From: Streptomyces sp. HD
GTDB taxonomy: Bacteria > Actinomycetota > Actinomycetes > Streptomycetales > Streptomycetaceae
Assembly (NCBI RefSeq): GCF_028369295.1
Contig: NZ_JAQMYP010000005.1
Span: 186,001 to 250,000, forward strand
Direction: 5' to 3'
Length of the DNA: 64,000 nucleotides
Shown here piece after piece: positions 1-8,159 of the stretch (its first letter is position 1; every line of letters begins with the position of its first letter). The notes beneath the pieces were generated by a model. It did no database searches. It had not been told where the DNA came from and was given only the letters and a program-made list of their open reading frames with translations. The position numbers and the translations under genes were made by a program.

Positions 1-1101
1 GAGGGACGAGGCGGCGGCGAGGGTGAGGCCGGCCGCGACGGCGAGCAGCGTGACGAAGGCGAGGCAGGACAGCAGGGCCGTGAGGATGCCGCCGCCGAGG
101 GCGTTGGCCAGCAGCAGGACCGCGGAGTCGCCCTTGTGGTCGGTCTCCGCGATGGTCTCCCGGCCGACGACGGCGGTGGCGCCGAGGCCGAGGATGCCGG
201 CCGCCAGGCAGACCAGGCCGACCAGGCCCACCGCCCAGACGACGGAGGAGCGCAGGACGTCGATCTTGCGCGGGGCGAGCAGCCGCATCAGTACGTGGGG
301 GAGCGCGGCGAGGCCGAGGACGATCGCCAGTTCCAGGCTGAAGAAGTCGATCTTGCTGGTGGTGCTGACGCCGTAGCGCAGCCCGGGTTCGAGGAACTGG
401 GTGCCGGTGCCGCTGTGGTCCGCGGCTGCGGCCAGCAGGGCGCCCGGGTTCCAGTCGTAGTGGTGGAGCACCATGACCGCGGTGACCGTCACGCCCGCCA
501 CCAGCATCACGGCCTTGATGATCTGGATGACCGTGGCGCCGGGCGCGCCGCCGATGGCGGCGTACACGATGACGATGGTGCCGATCACGATCACGCACAG
601 GGTGCGTGTCCCGGCGCTGGGTTCGCCCGTGAACTGGGTCAACAGGGCCATGCTGCCGACGAGTTGGGCCACCAGGTACAGGGTCGTGATGGCGAGGGTG
701 CACACGGCCAGGGCGAGCCGCGCGGGTCGTTGCAGCCGGGTCAGCCGCAGGGCCAGGGTGTCGCCCAGGGTGAACCTTCCTGCCCGGCGCAGGGGTTCGG
801 CGATGAGCAGCAGCACCATCATCCAGGCGACGACCGTGCCGCCCAGGTACAGCAGTCCGTCGTACCCGTTGAGGGCGACCAGTCCGGTACTGCCCAGCAG
901 GGTGGCGGCGGAGAGGTAGTCGCCGCACATGGCGAGGCCGTTGCGCAGCGGGGACATCGTGCGGTTGCCGAGGTAGAACTCGCTGATCTCGTCGCGCTGA
1001 GGGGCCGTCAGCAGCGCCATGAACAGCGTGACCACGACCACCGACAGGAACAGCACGAACGTCAGTTGCAGGCTGAACCGGTCGACGATGCCTTCGGACA
1101 T
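1..1101 (-). CDS. Sodium:solute symporter (cation/acetate symporter-like), partial at window edge
   Basis: This is an integral membrane transporter of the sodium:solute symporter family, most like the ActP/acetate permease branch, which imports small carboxylates with Na+ or H+. Reading leftwards from the ATG at 1101, the protein starts MSEGIVDRFS and shows successive hydrophobic helices. The motif EFYLGNRTMSPLRNGLAMCGDYLSAA (split: EFYLGNRTMSP, then GDYLSAATLLG) is typical of the family's first two helices. The gene runs off the left edge, so the C-terminal helices are not in the window. It starts 2 bases after the stop of the DUF485 gene, and a GTG two codons upstream would overlap that stop, so the pair is translationally coupled. 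The family is clear; the substrate is inferred only from the DUF485 pairing. Confidence 0.9.
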   Translation of the reverse strand, partial: MSEGIVDRFSLQLTFVLFLSVVVVTLFMALLTAPQRDEISEFYLGNRTMSPLRNGLAMCGDYLSAATLLGSTGLVALNGYDGLLYLGGTVVAWMMVLLLIAEPLRRAGRFTLGDTLALRLTRLQRPARLALAVCTLAITTLYLVAQLVGSMALLTQFTGEPSAGTRTLCVIVIGTIVIVYAAIGGAPGATVIQIIKAVMLVAGVTVTAVMVLHHYDWNPGALLAAAADHSGTGTQFLEPGLRYGVSTTSKIDFFSLELAIVLGLAALPHVLMRLLAPRKIDVLRSSVVWAVGLVGLVCLAAGILGLGATAVVGRETIAETDHKGDSAVLLLANALGGGILTALLSCLAFVTLLAVAAGLTLAAASSL

Positions 1102-1103
1102 GG

Positions 1104-1550
1104 TCACCACGTGCGGTACCCCCTGGAGCCGGGCCGGACGGTCTGCCCGGCGTCGCCGTGTGACGCGGCGGTGCGGGCCGAGTCCGCTTCGTGCTGGTCG
1201 AGTCGTGAACCGAGGCCGCGGGCGAGCGGGTCGACACGGGCGCGCATGTAGCGGAGATAGGCCCAAGCGGTCACGCCCATCACGACGAACTGCCCGAGGC
1301 CCAGGGCGAGACCGAGGGTGAGATGGCCGACCAGGCGCTGGTTCATCAGACCGGGGACGGTGTGCGAGAGGAGCACGTACAGCAGGAATCCGCCGACGGA
1401 CAGGACCGTCGCACGGACTCCGAATCTGCGCTGAGCGCGGCGCAGTGAGTGGAATTCGGGATCTTCGGATATGCGCCGGGCCGGCGCGGGCTCATTTTTC
1501 GGGGGACTGTATGTGAAAGAATTGTCGTGCCAAGGTGAAAACTCGGGCAC
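1104..1550 (-). CDS. DUF485-family small membrane protein
   Basis: This 148-residue inner-membrane protein has two hydrophobic helices (around 'VLSVGGFLLYVLLS' and 'LTLGLALGLGQFVVMGVTAWAY') preceded by 'LRRAQRRFGVRATV', the usual DUF485 layout. DUF485 proteins are commonly encoded directly upstream of acetate-type symporters and are thought to be accessory to them; the exact role is not known. The GTG at 1550 was chosen because AAGAAGG lies 7 bases upstream; an ATG at 1661 would add a 37-residue basic, low-complexity extension with no clear ribosome binding site. The N-terminal 45 residues are hydrophilic, longer than in the minimal family. It forms an operon with the symporter. Confidence 0.85.
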   Translation of the reverse strand: MPEFSPWHDNSFTYSPPKNEPAPARRISEDPEFHSLRRAQRRFGVRATVLSVGGFLLYVLLSHTVPGLMNQRLVGHLTLGLALGLGQFVVMGVTAWAYLRYMRARVDPLARGLGSRLDQHEADSARTAASHGDAGQTVRPGSRGYRTW

Positions 1551-1838
1551 AGGCGCACCTTCTTTGCTGCGGCATGCCGGACATACGGGAGCGCGGGCTT
1601 TGTTGTGGGGAAGCTGTGAGCGGCGGCGAAGCCGGAAGCCGGAGTATGGCAGCGGGCTCATTGAAGAATCAACCGCGGCGCTGAATTGCCCTACCCCGAT
1701 GGCGCGTTCACGACGCTCACGATCCTTTCGCGGCCTTCTGCGGCCTGCGAAAATGGCCTTCCCGGAATTAGTCCGGACCAGTTCTTTGGGTCGGACTGTC
1801 TGAAACTCGACCCGGCCGGCGCGGCCCGGTCCGGTGGC

Positions 1839-3062
1839 TCAGAAGCGGGCGCCGACGGCCGTACCGTCGCGGGGTACGAGGAAGCCCCGGGCCGATGGCG
1901 GGGATCCGTCGGACGCACGGGGGCCGGTGAGCGCGGCCGGGTCGGTACTGAGCACCGAGGAGCCGTCCCAAGTGCCGCCCAGATTCCAGGAGTTGCCGCT
2001 GGCGACCGTCCCCGTGCCGACGGCCGCCGGGCGTGCGTCGGCGATGGACAGGTTGGCCGTGAGGGTGGCGGTGCCGCCCGCGGCGTCGGCGTCGAAGCCG
2101 GTGCCCGCGTTGCCCCAGGTCGTGTTGCGGGTCAGGGCCAGGGGGCCGGGATTTCCGTTGTCGGTGACGCCGTGTGCCGCGTTCTCGTACGCGATCGAGT
2201 TGCGCAGGGTGTGGCCCACCGCCGGGGCCGGACTGCCGCCGCCCATCTTGAAGCCGTTGCCGTCGCCCGAGAAGTCCGGGAAGTTCCAGCGGTTGTAGCC
2301 GTTGCCGTACACGACCGTGTTCTCGATGACAATCGGCGAGGTGAACTTCCAGGCGTCGAAGCCGTCGTCGACGTTGTTCCACAAACGGGCGCCGCGCACC
2401 ACGTTGCCGGTTCCGCTGCCCTCCTTGATGGCCAGGCCGTCGGCGCTCTCGCCGTTCTTGCGGGGGTCCCGGTTGCCGGAACTGTCCAGGTTCAGGATCT
2501 GGTTGTCGGCGGACGATCCCTGGAGCTGGAACCCGGACTCGTAATTGTCGTGCGTGAACAGGCGGGAGAAGACGTTGTGGTGGCAACCGTCGCAATAGAC
2601 GCCGTACGGGCCGTTGACCACCTCCAGGCCGGATATCCGCCAGTACGAGGCCTCCATGTGGATCGCCCCGCGCTCCGCCCGCGGGATGCTGCCCCCGACC
2701 GGCGTGTGACTGGCGGGCAGTTGCTCACCGTCGACGACCACGCGCTCGCCCTGGTAGGGGCCCAGGGTGATGGGCCGGGCGGCGGTGCCCGAGGTGGTGA
2801 TGGTGATGTTGTCGGTGAGGGTGTAGGTGCCGCCGCGCACGGTGATGACGTCGCCGGGCTTCGCCAGGTCCACCGCCCGCTGCACGGTCCGCAACGGCCG
2901 GTCCAAGGTGCCCGGTGCCGAGTCGCTCCCGTCGGTCGCCACGACCAGCGTGGTCGCCCCGTACGCCTCGCTCGCCGGCCCCCACACCGTCAGCAGCGCC
3001 GCGCCCATCGCCGCCGCCGTCCAGATCGCAGTACCACGCATGCCGCTCACCGTGTTGCGCAT
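1839..3062 (-). CDS. Secreted right-handed beta-helix protein (pectate lyase-like)
   Basis: This 407-residue exported protein resembles PL9-type pectate lyases and DUF1565 beta-helix proteins that act on acidic polysaccharides outside the cell. The N-terminus (MRNTVSGMRGTAIWTAAAMGAALL, read in two parts) is a Sec signal with cleavage near 'SEAYGA'. Next come 'DGSDSAPGTLDRPLRTVQRA' and 'GDVITVRGGTY', the usual entry of a DUF1565 domain, then repeated short strands such as 'NVFSRLF', 'NQILNLDSSGN', 'NVVRGARLWNN' and 'TLRNSIAYEN' that stack as helix rungs. GGAGG lies 4 bases before the ATG at 3062. Substrate is inferred; a lyase and a hydrolase cannot be told apart by eye. The upstream MBL gene ends 82 bases away and may be co-transcribed. 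Confidence 0.8.
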   Translation of the reverse strand: MRNTVSGMRGTAIWTAAAMGAALLTVWGPASEAYGATTLVVATDGSDSAPGTLDRPLRTVQRAVDLAKPGDVITVRGGTYTLTDNITITTSGTAARPITLGPYQGERVVVDGEQLPASHTPVGGSIPRAERGAIHMEASYWRISGLEVVNGPYGVYCDGCHHNVFSRLFTHDNYESGFQLQGSSADNQILNLDSSGNRDPRKNGESADGLAIKEGSGTGNVVRGARLWNNVDDGFDAWKFTSPIVIENTVVYGNGYNRWNFPDFSGDGNGFKMGGGSPAPAVGHTLRNSIAYENAAHGVTDNGNPGPLALTRNTTWGNAGTGFDADAAGGTATLTANLSIADARPAAVGTGTVASGNSWNLGGTWDGSSVLSTDPAALTGPRASDGSPPSARGFLVPRDGTAVGARF

Positions 3063-3144
3063 GGGGCCTCCCGCCTCCGCCTGCGTACCGTGTCGCACAG
3101 CAGTGGCCGCCGGGGGCGCGGAGGTTGCCGGGGTCTCGGGCCCT

Positions 3145-3948
3145 TCAGGGGCTCGGCTTTTTGGGCGCCGTCGTGGTCCAGCCTGCCGAACGATCCCGAA
3201 CCGTGCCGCCGAGGTCGGCGAGCAGGCCGGGTGTGGCGACACCGATGGAGTACTGGAAGGCTTCCGCGGCTGCATCCCGGGCGGTTGCCGGATCCGTGCC
3301 CGGCCAGAGGTGAGTGAGCATGAGCCGAGCGGCGCCTGCCTGGTGGGCGTACTGGCCGGCCAGTCGTGCGGTCAGCAGGTACGGTGCGTCGGCGGCCGGG
3401 ACCTGATGGACGTACGTGGCCTCCGACAGGAACAGATCGGCGCCCCGCGCGAGGCGCGGGATGTCGGAACTGGGGCCGGTGTCGCCGGTGTAGGCCAGCA
3501 CGGACTCGGGTGTTGCGAGCCGGATACCGGCATTGGGCACGAAGTGCGGCAGGAGCCAGGTGTCCGCGGTGAAGGGGCCGATACCGAACCGGTCGCCGGG
3601 GTCGAACTCATGGAGGCGGTACGCCTCGGCGAGCATGCCCGGTCTGTCGAGGGCGAGAACAGCGTCGACCGCACCGCGCGGGGCGTGGACGGGCAGGGCC
3701 GGCGGCGGATCGTCGCTGAGCCCGCGGGCGCGGAGCAACGGGTTGAGGTCGGCACAGTGGTCGGGGTGCCCATGGCTGATCAGCACGGCGTCGACGGCGT
3801 CGACGGTGCCGTGCTGGAGCAGGCGCGGCAGCGTGGCGTACCCGGGGTCGATGAGCAGGCGGAACCCGGCGTACTCGACGAGGTAGCCACTGCATGACTG
3901 GGCCGCCGTCGGCCACGCACCGCACCCGCCTAGAACCGTCAGTCGCAT
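3145..3948 (-). CDS. MBL-fold metallohydrolase
   Basis: This 267-residue cytoplasmic metallo-beta-lactamase-fold hydrolase carries the dinuclear zinc motif HGHPDH at residues 59-64, after an N-terminal MRLTVLGGCGAWP strand. Further ligands are likely in 'LLPHFV', 'LAYTGDTGPSSD' and the C-terminal 'LMLTHLWPG'. The arrangement is that of the RNase Z/PhnP-like branch, which hydrolyses phosphodiesters or lactones; the substrate here is unknown. The ATG at 3948 was chosen because the fold starts at its first residue. A farther upstream start would add an unrelated basic leader. The gene is divergent from the HAD phosphatase, with 68 bases between the two starts. Confidence 0.85.
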   Translation of the reverse strand: MRLTVLGGCGAWPTAAQSCSGYLVEYAGFRLLIDPGYATLPRLLQHGTVDAVDAVLISHGHPDHCADLNPLLRARGLSDDPPPALPVHAPRGAVDAVLALDRPGMLAEAYRLHEFDPGDRFGIGPFTADTWLLPHFVPNAGIRLATPESVLAYTGDTGPSSDIPRLARGADLFLSEATYVHQVPAADAPYLLTARLAGQYAHQAGAARLMLTHLWPGTDPATARDAAAEAFQYSIGVATPGLLADLGGTVRDRSAGWTTTAPKKPSP

Positions 3949-4016
3949 GACACGGGAACCTAGTACCGCACCTGACGGTGAGCAGGTGATTTTCCGGGCC
4001 GGTCTAGGGTGAACGC

Positions 4017-4508
4017 GTGACCGACGACAGCACACTCCCGCTCGCCGTGTTCGACCTGGACAACACCCTCGCCGACACGGCACACCGTCAGCACTTCCTG
4101 GAGCGCAAGCCGCGTGACTGGGACGGCTTCTTCGCGGCGGCGCCGCAGGACCCGCCGATCACGGAGGGCGTCGCGCTGGTGCTGGAGTGCGCCAAGGAGT
4201 GCGAGGTCCGCTATCTGACCGGGCGCCCCGAGCGCTGCCGGCGCGACACGCTCGACTGGCTCGCGGCGCACCGACTGCCCGAAGGGCGCCTCTACATGCG
4301 CCGCAACGACGACCGCAGGCCCGCCCGACGCACCAAGCTGGAGATCCTGCGCCGCCTTGCCCGCACCCGGGAGATCCGGGTCCTCGTGGACGACGACGAA
4401 CTGGTCTGCCAGGACGCCGAACGGGCCGGTTTCACCGTCGTACGCGCGCGCTGGACCGCTCCGTCCGGCGCGCTGAAGGTGGCACAGGAGCAGGAGGGGC
4501 GGACCTGA
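4017..4508 (+). CDS. HAD-superfamily phosphatase (PNKP-type 3'-phosphatase domain)
   Basis: This 163-residue single-domain HAD hydrolase has the nucleophile motif DLDNTLAD (D13 nucleophile, D15 acid/base), the motif II threonine in 'VRYLTGRPE', a lysine in 'RRTKLEIL', and motif III/IV acids in 'VLVDDDELVCQDA'. This layout matches the phosphatase domain of polynucleotide kinase/phosphatase proteins, which removes 3'-phosphates at broken nucleic-acid ends. The kinase half is absent, so the physiological substrate is uncertain. The start is GTG at 4017. No partner repair gene is adjacent. Confidence 0.8.
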   Translation: MTDDSTLPLAVFDLDNTLADTAHRQHFLERKPRDWDGFFAAAPQDPPITEGVALVLECAKECEVRYLTGRPERCRRDTLDWLAAHRLPEGRLYMRRNDDRRPARRTKLEILRRLARTREIRVLVDDDELVCQDAERAGFTVVRARWTAPSGALKVAQEQEGRT

Positions 4509-4655
4509 CTGGCGGGCGAGCCGACGCGGCGGTGGAACCACACGCGGTACCAGCGGCGAAGCGCTCGACGCTCACATGACGTCATGCCGCTGACCCGCCG
4601 GACCCGGCCGCAAGGCACCGCACCTTGCAAACGGGTCCGGCGCGGAAGGCACCCT

Positions 4656-4871
4656 CTACTCGGCCTCCTCCAACCGGAAGCCGACCTTCATGGTCACCTG
4701 CCAGTGCGCGATCTCCCCGTTGTCGAGTTGGCCGCGTACCTCGGTCACCTCGAACCAGTCCAGGTTGCGCAGGGTCTGCGAGGCCCGCGTGATGCCGTTG
4801 CGGATGGCCTGGTCCACGCCCTCGGGCGAGGTGCCGACGATGTCCGTGACCCGATAGGTGTGGTTGGTCAT
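4656..4871 (-). CDS. Dodecin (flavin-binding)
   Basis: This 71-residue protein matches the whole dodecin family length. It starts MTNHTYRVTDIVGTSPEGVD, continues 'QAIRNGITRASQTLRNLDWFEV' and ends 'QVTMKVGFRLEE', the usual beta-alpha-beta-beta order. Dodecins form hollow dodecamers that store FMN/FAD or riboflavin-related ligands in the cytoplasm and buffer free flavin; the conserved tryptophan that stacks on the isoalloxazine is in 'LDWFEV'. It is a monocistronic gene. The tail 'RLEEAE' is normal for the family. Confidence 0.93.
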   Translation of the reverse strand: MTNHTYRVTDIVGTSPEGVDQAIRNGITRASQTLRNLDWFEVTEVRGQLDNGEIAHWQVTMKVGFRLEEAE

Positions 4872-4961
4872 GGGGGTGCTCCTCTCCCGTGACTCCGCCG
4901 TGGCGGATCGTCACGCGTCACTCCACGGTGCCCCACGGCGGGACATCGCGCGAGCCGTCCC

Positions 4962-5092
4962 TGAGAGCCTGCGAAGAAACCCCCGCCTGCCCGGCGGCGC
5001 CTGGCACGCACTCCCCCAGAGGGGGCCCAGCGCGCACCAGACCCCGCCGGGCCCGCCCTCCGGGCGGACGGGGGTTTCTTCACAGGCTCTCA
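4962..5092. repeat. 131-bp palindromic MITE-like repeat at the 3' end of egtD
   Basis: Two inverted arms, 4962-4985 and 5069-5092, match at 23 of 24 positions and enclose a G+C-rich core that can also fold. The outer ends read GAGAGCCTG and CAGGCTCTC. The egtD stop codon (5090-5092) lies inside the right arm. The left half, reverse-complemented, resembles 54788-54838, which sits beside a transposase relic; the right arm resembles 42721-42756. This suggests a non-autonomous transposable element (MITE) that could also act as a bidirectional terminator for egtD and dodecin. No clear target duplication was seen. Confidence 0.7.
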
Positions 5093-6052
5093 CCGTGCCA
5101 CGCTCAGTGACAGCGCGAAGCGCTCCTCACTGTCCGTCCACCAGTGCGCCAGCTCCAGTCCGGCCGTCGACAGTTCCGCGCGCACACCGTCGCGCCGGAA
5201 CTTCGCCGACACCTCGGTGCGCATTTCCTCACCCGCCGCGAACTCCACGACGAGGTCGAGCGCGGGTACCTTCACCGTCTGGGCGACCCGGGAACGCAGC
5301 CGCATCTCGATCCACTCGGTGCGCGGGTCCCAGCGCGCCACATGGTCGAAGTCGCCGGGATCGAAGTCGGCGCCCAACTCGCGGTTGATCACGGCCAGGA
5401 CGTTCTTGTTGAACGCGGCCGTCACCCCGGCCGCGTCGTCGTACGCCTGGACCAGGACCTTCTCGTCCTTGACCAGGTCGGTGCCGAGCAGCAGCGCGTC
5501 ACCGGGGGCCAGCAGCGCGCGGACCGTGGCGAGGAACGCGGCGCGCTCGGCCGGCAGGAGGTTGCCGATCGTGCCGCCCAGGAACGCCACCAGCCGTGGC
5601 CCCGGCGTGTCCGGCAGGGTCAGCCCGCCCGTGAAGTCGGCGATCAGAGCGTGCACGTCAAGGCCGGGCCGCTCCTCGACGAGGGCCTGCCCGGCCTGCG
5701 TCAGCGCGCTCTCGCTGACGTCGACGGGGACGTAGGTGTGCAGCCCGGTCAGGGCGTCGATCACGTACCGCGTCTTCTCCGAGGAGCCGGAACCCAGCTC
5801 GACGAGGGTCCGCGCGCCGGTGACGGCGGCGATCTCACTTGCCCGGCCGACGAGGATCTCGCGCTCCGCCCGCGTCGGGTAGTACTCCGGCAACTCGGTG
5901 ATCTGCTCGAAGAGTTCGCTGCCCCGCGCATCGTAGAACCACTTCGGCGGCAGCGTCTTGGGCGAGCTCGTCAGGCCCTTCAGGACGTCGACGCGCAGTG
6001 CGGCGTCGGTGGCGTCCTCGGGCAGGGTGCGGGTCAGCAGGAACGGACTCAC
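5090..6052 (-). CDS. egtD: L-histidine N-alpha-methyltransferase EgtD
   Basis: EgtD trimethylates histidine to hercynine using S-adenosylmethionine, the first step of ergothioneine synthesis. The 320-residue protein is full length and shows 'PKWFYDARGSELFEQITELPEYYPTRAE', the EgtD substrate-binding segment (read as PKWFYDARGSELFE and ITELPEYYPTRAE), then the SAM-binding 'LVELGSGSSEKT' and 'FLGGTIGNLL'. The GTG start at 6052 overlaps the egtC stop by 4 bases, so translation is coupled. It is the last gene of egtABCD. Its stop codon falls inside the right arm of a palindromic repeat, so the last residues might be altered, but 'FALSLSVAR' looks normal for the family. Confidence 0.95.
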   Translation of the reverse strand: MSPFLLTRTLPEDATDAALRVDVLKGLTSSPKTLPPKWFYDARGSELFEQITELPEYYPTRAEREILVGRASEIAAVTGARTLVELGSGSSEKTRYVIDALTGLHTYVPVDVSESALTQAGQALVEERPGLDVHALIADFTGGLTLPDTPGPRLVAFLGGTIGNLLPAERAAFLATVRALLAPGDALLLGTDLVKDEKVLVQAYDDAAGVTAAFNKNVLAVINRELGADFDPGDFDHVARWDPRTEWIEMRLRSRVAQTVKVPALDLVVEFAAGEEMRTEVSAKFRRDGVRAELSTAGLELAHWWTDSEERFALSLSVAR

Positions 6053-6840
6053 GTGCTGGGCTCCTTGGAGGGTTCGGGTGCCAGGGCCTCGCTCGGTTCC
6101 TTGAGCGGGGTGAGCAGTACGTCGGTGCGGCTCGCCGCGAGGAGGGTGCGGTCGGGGACCTCCTGCCAGTGCGGATCGTCGTCGTAGGGCTCGGAGGCCA
6201 CCACGGTTCCGCCGCCGGGCCGGGTCAGGTACCAGAGGGTGTCGCCCCAGGCCGTCGCGGTGATGGTCTCGCCGTTGGTGAGCAGCAGGTTCAGCCGCGA
6301 CCCCGGGGCCGCCGCGGCGACCTCCGCGACCGTGTCGGCCAGCGCCTGCCCCTCGTCGTCACCGCCGCGCAGCCGGGCCAGGACCAGCGCCCACACGAAC
6401 GCCGAGTCGTTGCGGGCCTCCAGCGACAGCAGGTCCTCGGCCGGCAGGCCGGGCACGAGCGGCGTCAGCGAGCCCGGCCAGCCCTTCACCGCGCCGTTGT
6501 GGCTGAACAGCCAGGGACCCGCGGCGAACGGCGCCGCCGCGGCCTCCCCGTCGGCGCCGGCCACCGTCGCGTCCCGTACGGCGGCGAGCAGCGCGCCGCT
6601 GCGTACGACCCGGGCGAGATCGGCGAAGGACAGGTCCGCCCAGATGGGCCCGGCCCGGCGGTACCGCGCCGGCACCGGGTCCCCTTCCGCGTACCAACCC
6701 ACCCCGAAACCATCGGCGTTGACGGTCCCGTACCGCTGCCGCCGCGGCGCCCACGACTGCCGGTACAGGCTGTGCGGGGGCTCCACGAGGAGTCTGCCGA
6801 GGGGCTCCTCGGGGCCCAGATACGCCAGGTGACGGCACAT
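6049..6840 (-). CDS. egtC: Gamma-glutamyl-hercynylcysteine sulfoxide amidohydrolase EgtC
   Basis: EgtC is a class II glutamine amidotransferase-fold hydrolase that removes glutamate from gamma-glutamyl-hercynylcysteine sulfoxide. The start MCRHLAYLGP places the catalytic cysteine at position 2, as required for this N-terminal nucleophile fold. 'NADGFGVGWY' and 'FSHNGAVKGWPGSL' are the other conserved glutamine-amidotransferase segments. The protein has 263 residues, normal length. Its ATG (6840) overlaps the egtB stop and its stop overlaps the egtD start, each by 4 bases. The C-terminal tail (LKEPSEALAPEPSKEPST) is repetitive and probably disordered. Confidence 0.95.
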   Translation of the reverse strand: MCRHLAYLGPEEPLGRLLVEPPHSLYRQSWAPRRQRYGTVNADGFGVGWYAEGDPVPARYRRAGPIWADLSFADLARVVRSGALLAAVRDATVAGADGEAAAAPFAAGPWLFSHNGAVKGWPGSLTPLVPGLPAEDLLSLEARNDSAFVWALVLARLRGGDDEGQALADTVAEVAAAAPGSRLNLLLTNGETITATAWGDTLWYLTRPGGGTVVASEPYDDDPHWQEVPDRTLLAASRTDVLLTPLKEPSEALAPEPSKEPST

Positions 6841-8159
6841 CAGACATCCCCCGCGGAGCGGGCCGTGCGGAAGCCGGAGAAGATCTGCCGCCTTATCGGA
6901 TAGTCCCAGTTGCGGAACGTGCCCCGGCAGGCCACCGCGTCCACGGCGAACGAACCGCCGCGCAGCACCTTGTGCTCGGGCCCGAAGAACACCTCCGAAT
7001 ACTCCTTGTACGGGAACGCCTGGAAACCCGGGTACGGCAGGAAGTCGCTCGCCGTCCACTCCCACACATCACCGATCAACTGCCGTACGCCCAGCGGCGA
7101 TTCGCCCTCCGGATAGCTTCCGGCCGGTGCCGGGCGCAGATGCCGCTGGCCGAGGTTGGCGTGTTCCGGCCGCGGCTCGGCGTCGCCCCACGGGTAGCGC
7201 ATGGTGCGGTCCCCGGCCGGGTCGTGGCGGGCCGCCTTCTCCCACTCGGCCTCGGTGGGCAGCCGGCGCCCGGCCCAGCGGGCGTAGGCGTCGGCCTCGT
7301 ACCAGCACACGTGCAGGACGGGCTCGTCCGGCGGTACGACCTCGGTGACACCGAAGCGGCGCCGGAGCCACTGCCTGCCGTCCCGGTGCCAGAACAGCGG
7401 GGCGTGGATCGAGTGCTGCCGGATGTGCGCCCAGCCCTCGGGGGTCCACCAGCGTTCGGTGTCGTAGCCCCCGTCCTCGATGAACGCCTGGAACGCGGCG
7501 TTCGTCACCGGGGTCGTGTCGATGTGGAACGGCGGCACCTCGCGCCGGTGCGCCGGGCGTTCGTTGTCCAGCGCCCAGGGCTCGGTCGAGGTGCCCATGG
7601 TGAACGGGCCGCCGGGGACCAGGACTTCGGACGGTCCCGTGAACAGGGGCGCCGGATCCGGGTCGGGGGCGGTCAGGGCCTGCGGGCCCTTGCGGAGCTG
7701 ATGCGTGATCAGCATCGTCTCGTCGTGCTGCTGCTCGTGCTGAGCGATCATCCCGAAGGCGAAACCCGCCTCGGTCAGCCGTGTCCCGTGGAACGCGGTG
7801 CTCTCCAGCAGGTCCAGGACCCGGCCGCGCACCTCGGCCGCGTAGTGCCGGGCCTCGGCCGGCGGCAGCAGCGGCAGCGAGGGACGCTCGGAACGCGGGT
7901 GCTCGAAGGCGTCGTAGATGCCGTCGATCTCGGGCCGCATCGCGTCCCGCCCGGCGACCGTCCGGAGCAGCCACTGCTCCTCCTGGTTGCCGATGTGCGC
8001 GAGGTCCCACACCAGCGGGGACATCAGCGGCGAGTGCTGGGCGGTGAGGTCCGGGTCTTCGACGCACGACGTCAGCAGGGTCGTCCGGGCGCGGGCCGTG
8101 GTCAGGGTGGTCAGGGCCCGCTCGCGGAGTGAATCGGCGTCGAGGGCGGGGTCGGTCAT
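6840..8159 (-). CDS. egtB: Hercynine oxygenase EgtB (sulfoxide synthase)
   Basis: EgtB is a non-haem iron enzyme that joins hercynine to gamma-glutamylcysteine with O2. The 439-residue protein has an N-terminal DinB-like helical bundle with the iron ligands H55 ('WDLAHIGNQEE') and H141/H145 ('AQHEQQHDE'), followed by an FGE-sulfatase/C-type-lectin-like domain ('VLVPGGPFTMGT', 'RLPTEAEWEKAA', 'GDVWEWTAS', 'LRGGSFAVD'). The start at 8159 (MTDPALDADS) overlaps the egtA stop; a long upstream extension in this frame is only antisense to egtA. Length and motifs are complete, so it should be active. Confidence 0.96.
   Translation of the reverse strand: MTDPALDADSLRERALTTLTTARARTTLLTSCVEDPDLTAQHSPLMSPLVWDLAHIGNQEEQWLLRTVAGRDAMRPEIDGIYDAFEHPRSERPSLPLLPPAEARHYAAEVRGRVLDLLESTAFHGTRLTEAGFAFGMIAQHEQQHDETMLITHQLRKGPQALTAPDPDPAPLFTGPSEVLVPGGPFTMGTSTEPWALDNERPAHRREVPPFHIDTTPVTNAAFQAFIEDGGYDTERWWTPEGWAHIRQHSIHAPLFWHRDGRQWLRRRFGVTEVVPPDEPVLHVCWYEADAYARWAGRRLPTEAEWEKAARHDPAGDRTMRYPWGDAEPRPEHANLGQRHLRPAPAGSYPEGESPLGVRQLIGDVWEWTASDFLPYPGFQAFPYKEYSEVFFGPEHKVLRGGSFAVDAVACRGTFRNWDYPIRRQIFSGFRTARSAGDV

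Noticed and set aside
136..1251. Long plus-strand frame opposite the symporter
   Set aside because: Gly/Gln/His/Ala-rich shadow of the minus-strand transporter; no start signal or recognisable domain.
1686..3317. Long plus-strand frame opposite the beta-helix protein
   Set aside because: Antisense frame of a high-G+C gene; the minus-strand product has a signal peptide and known repeats.
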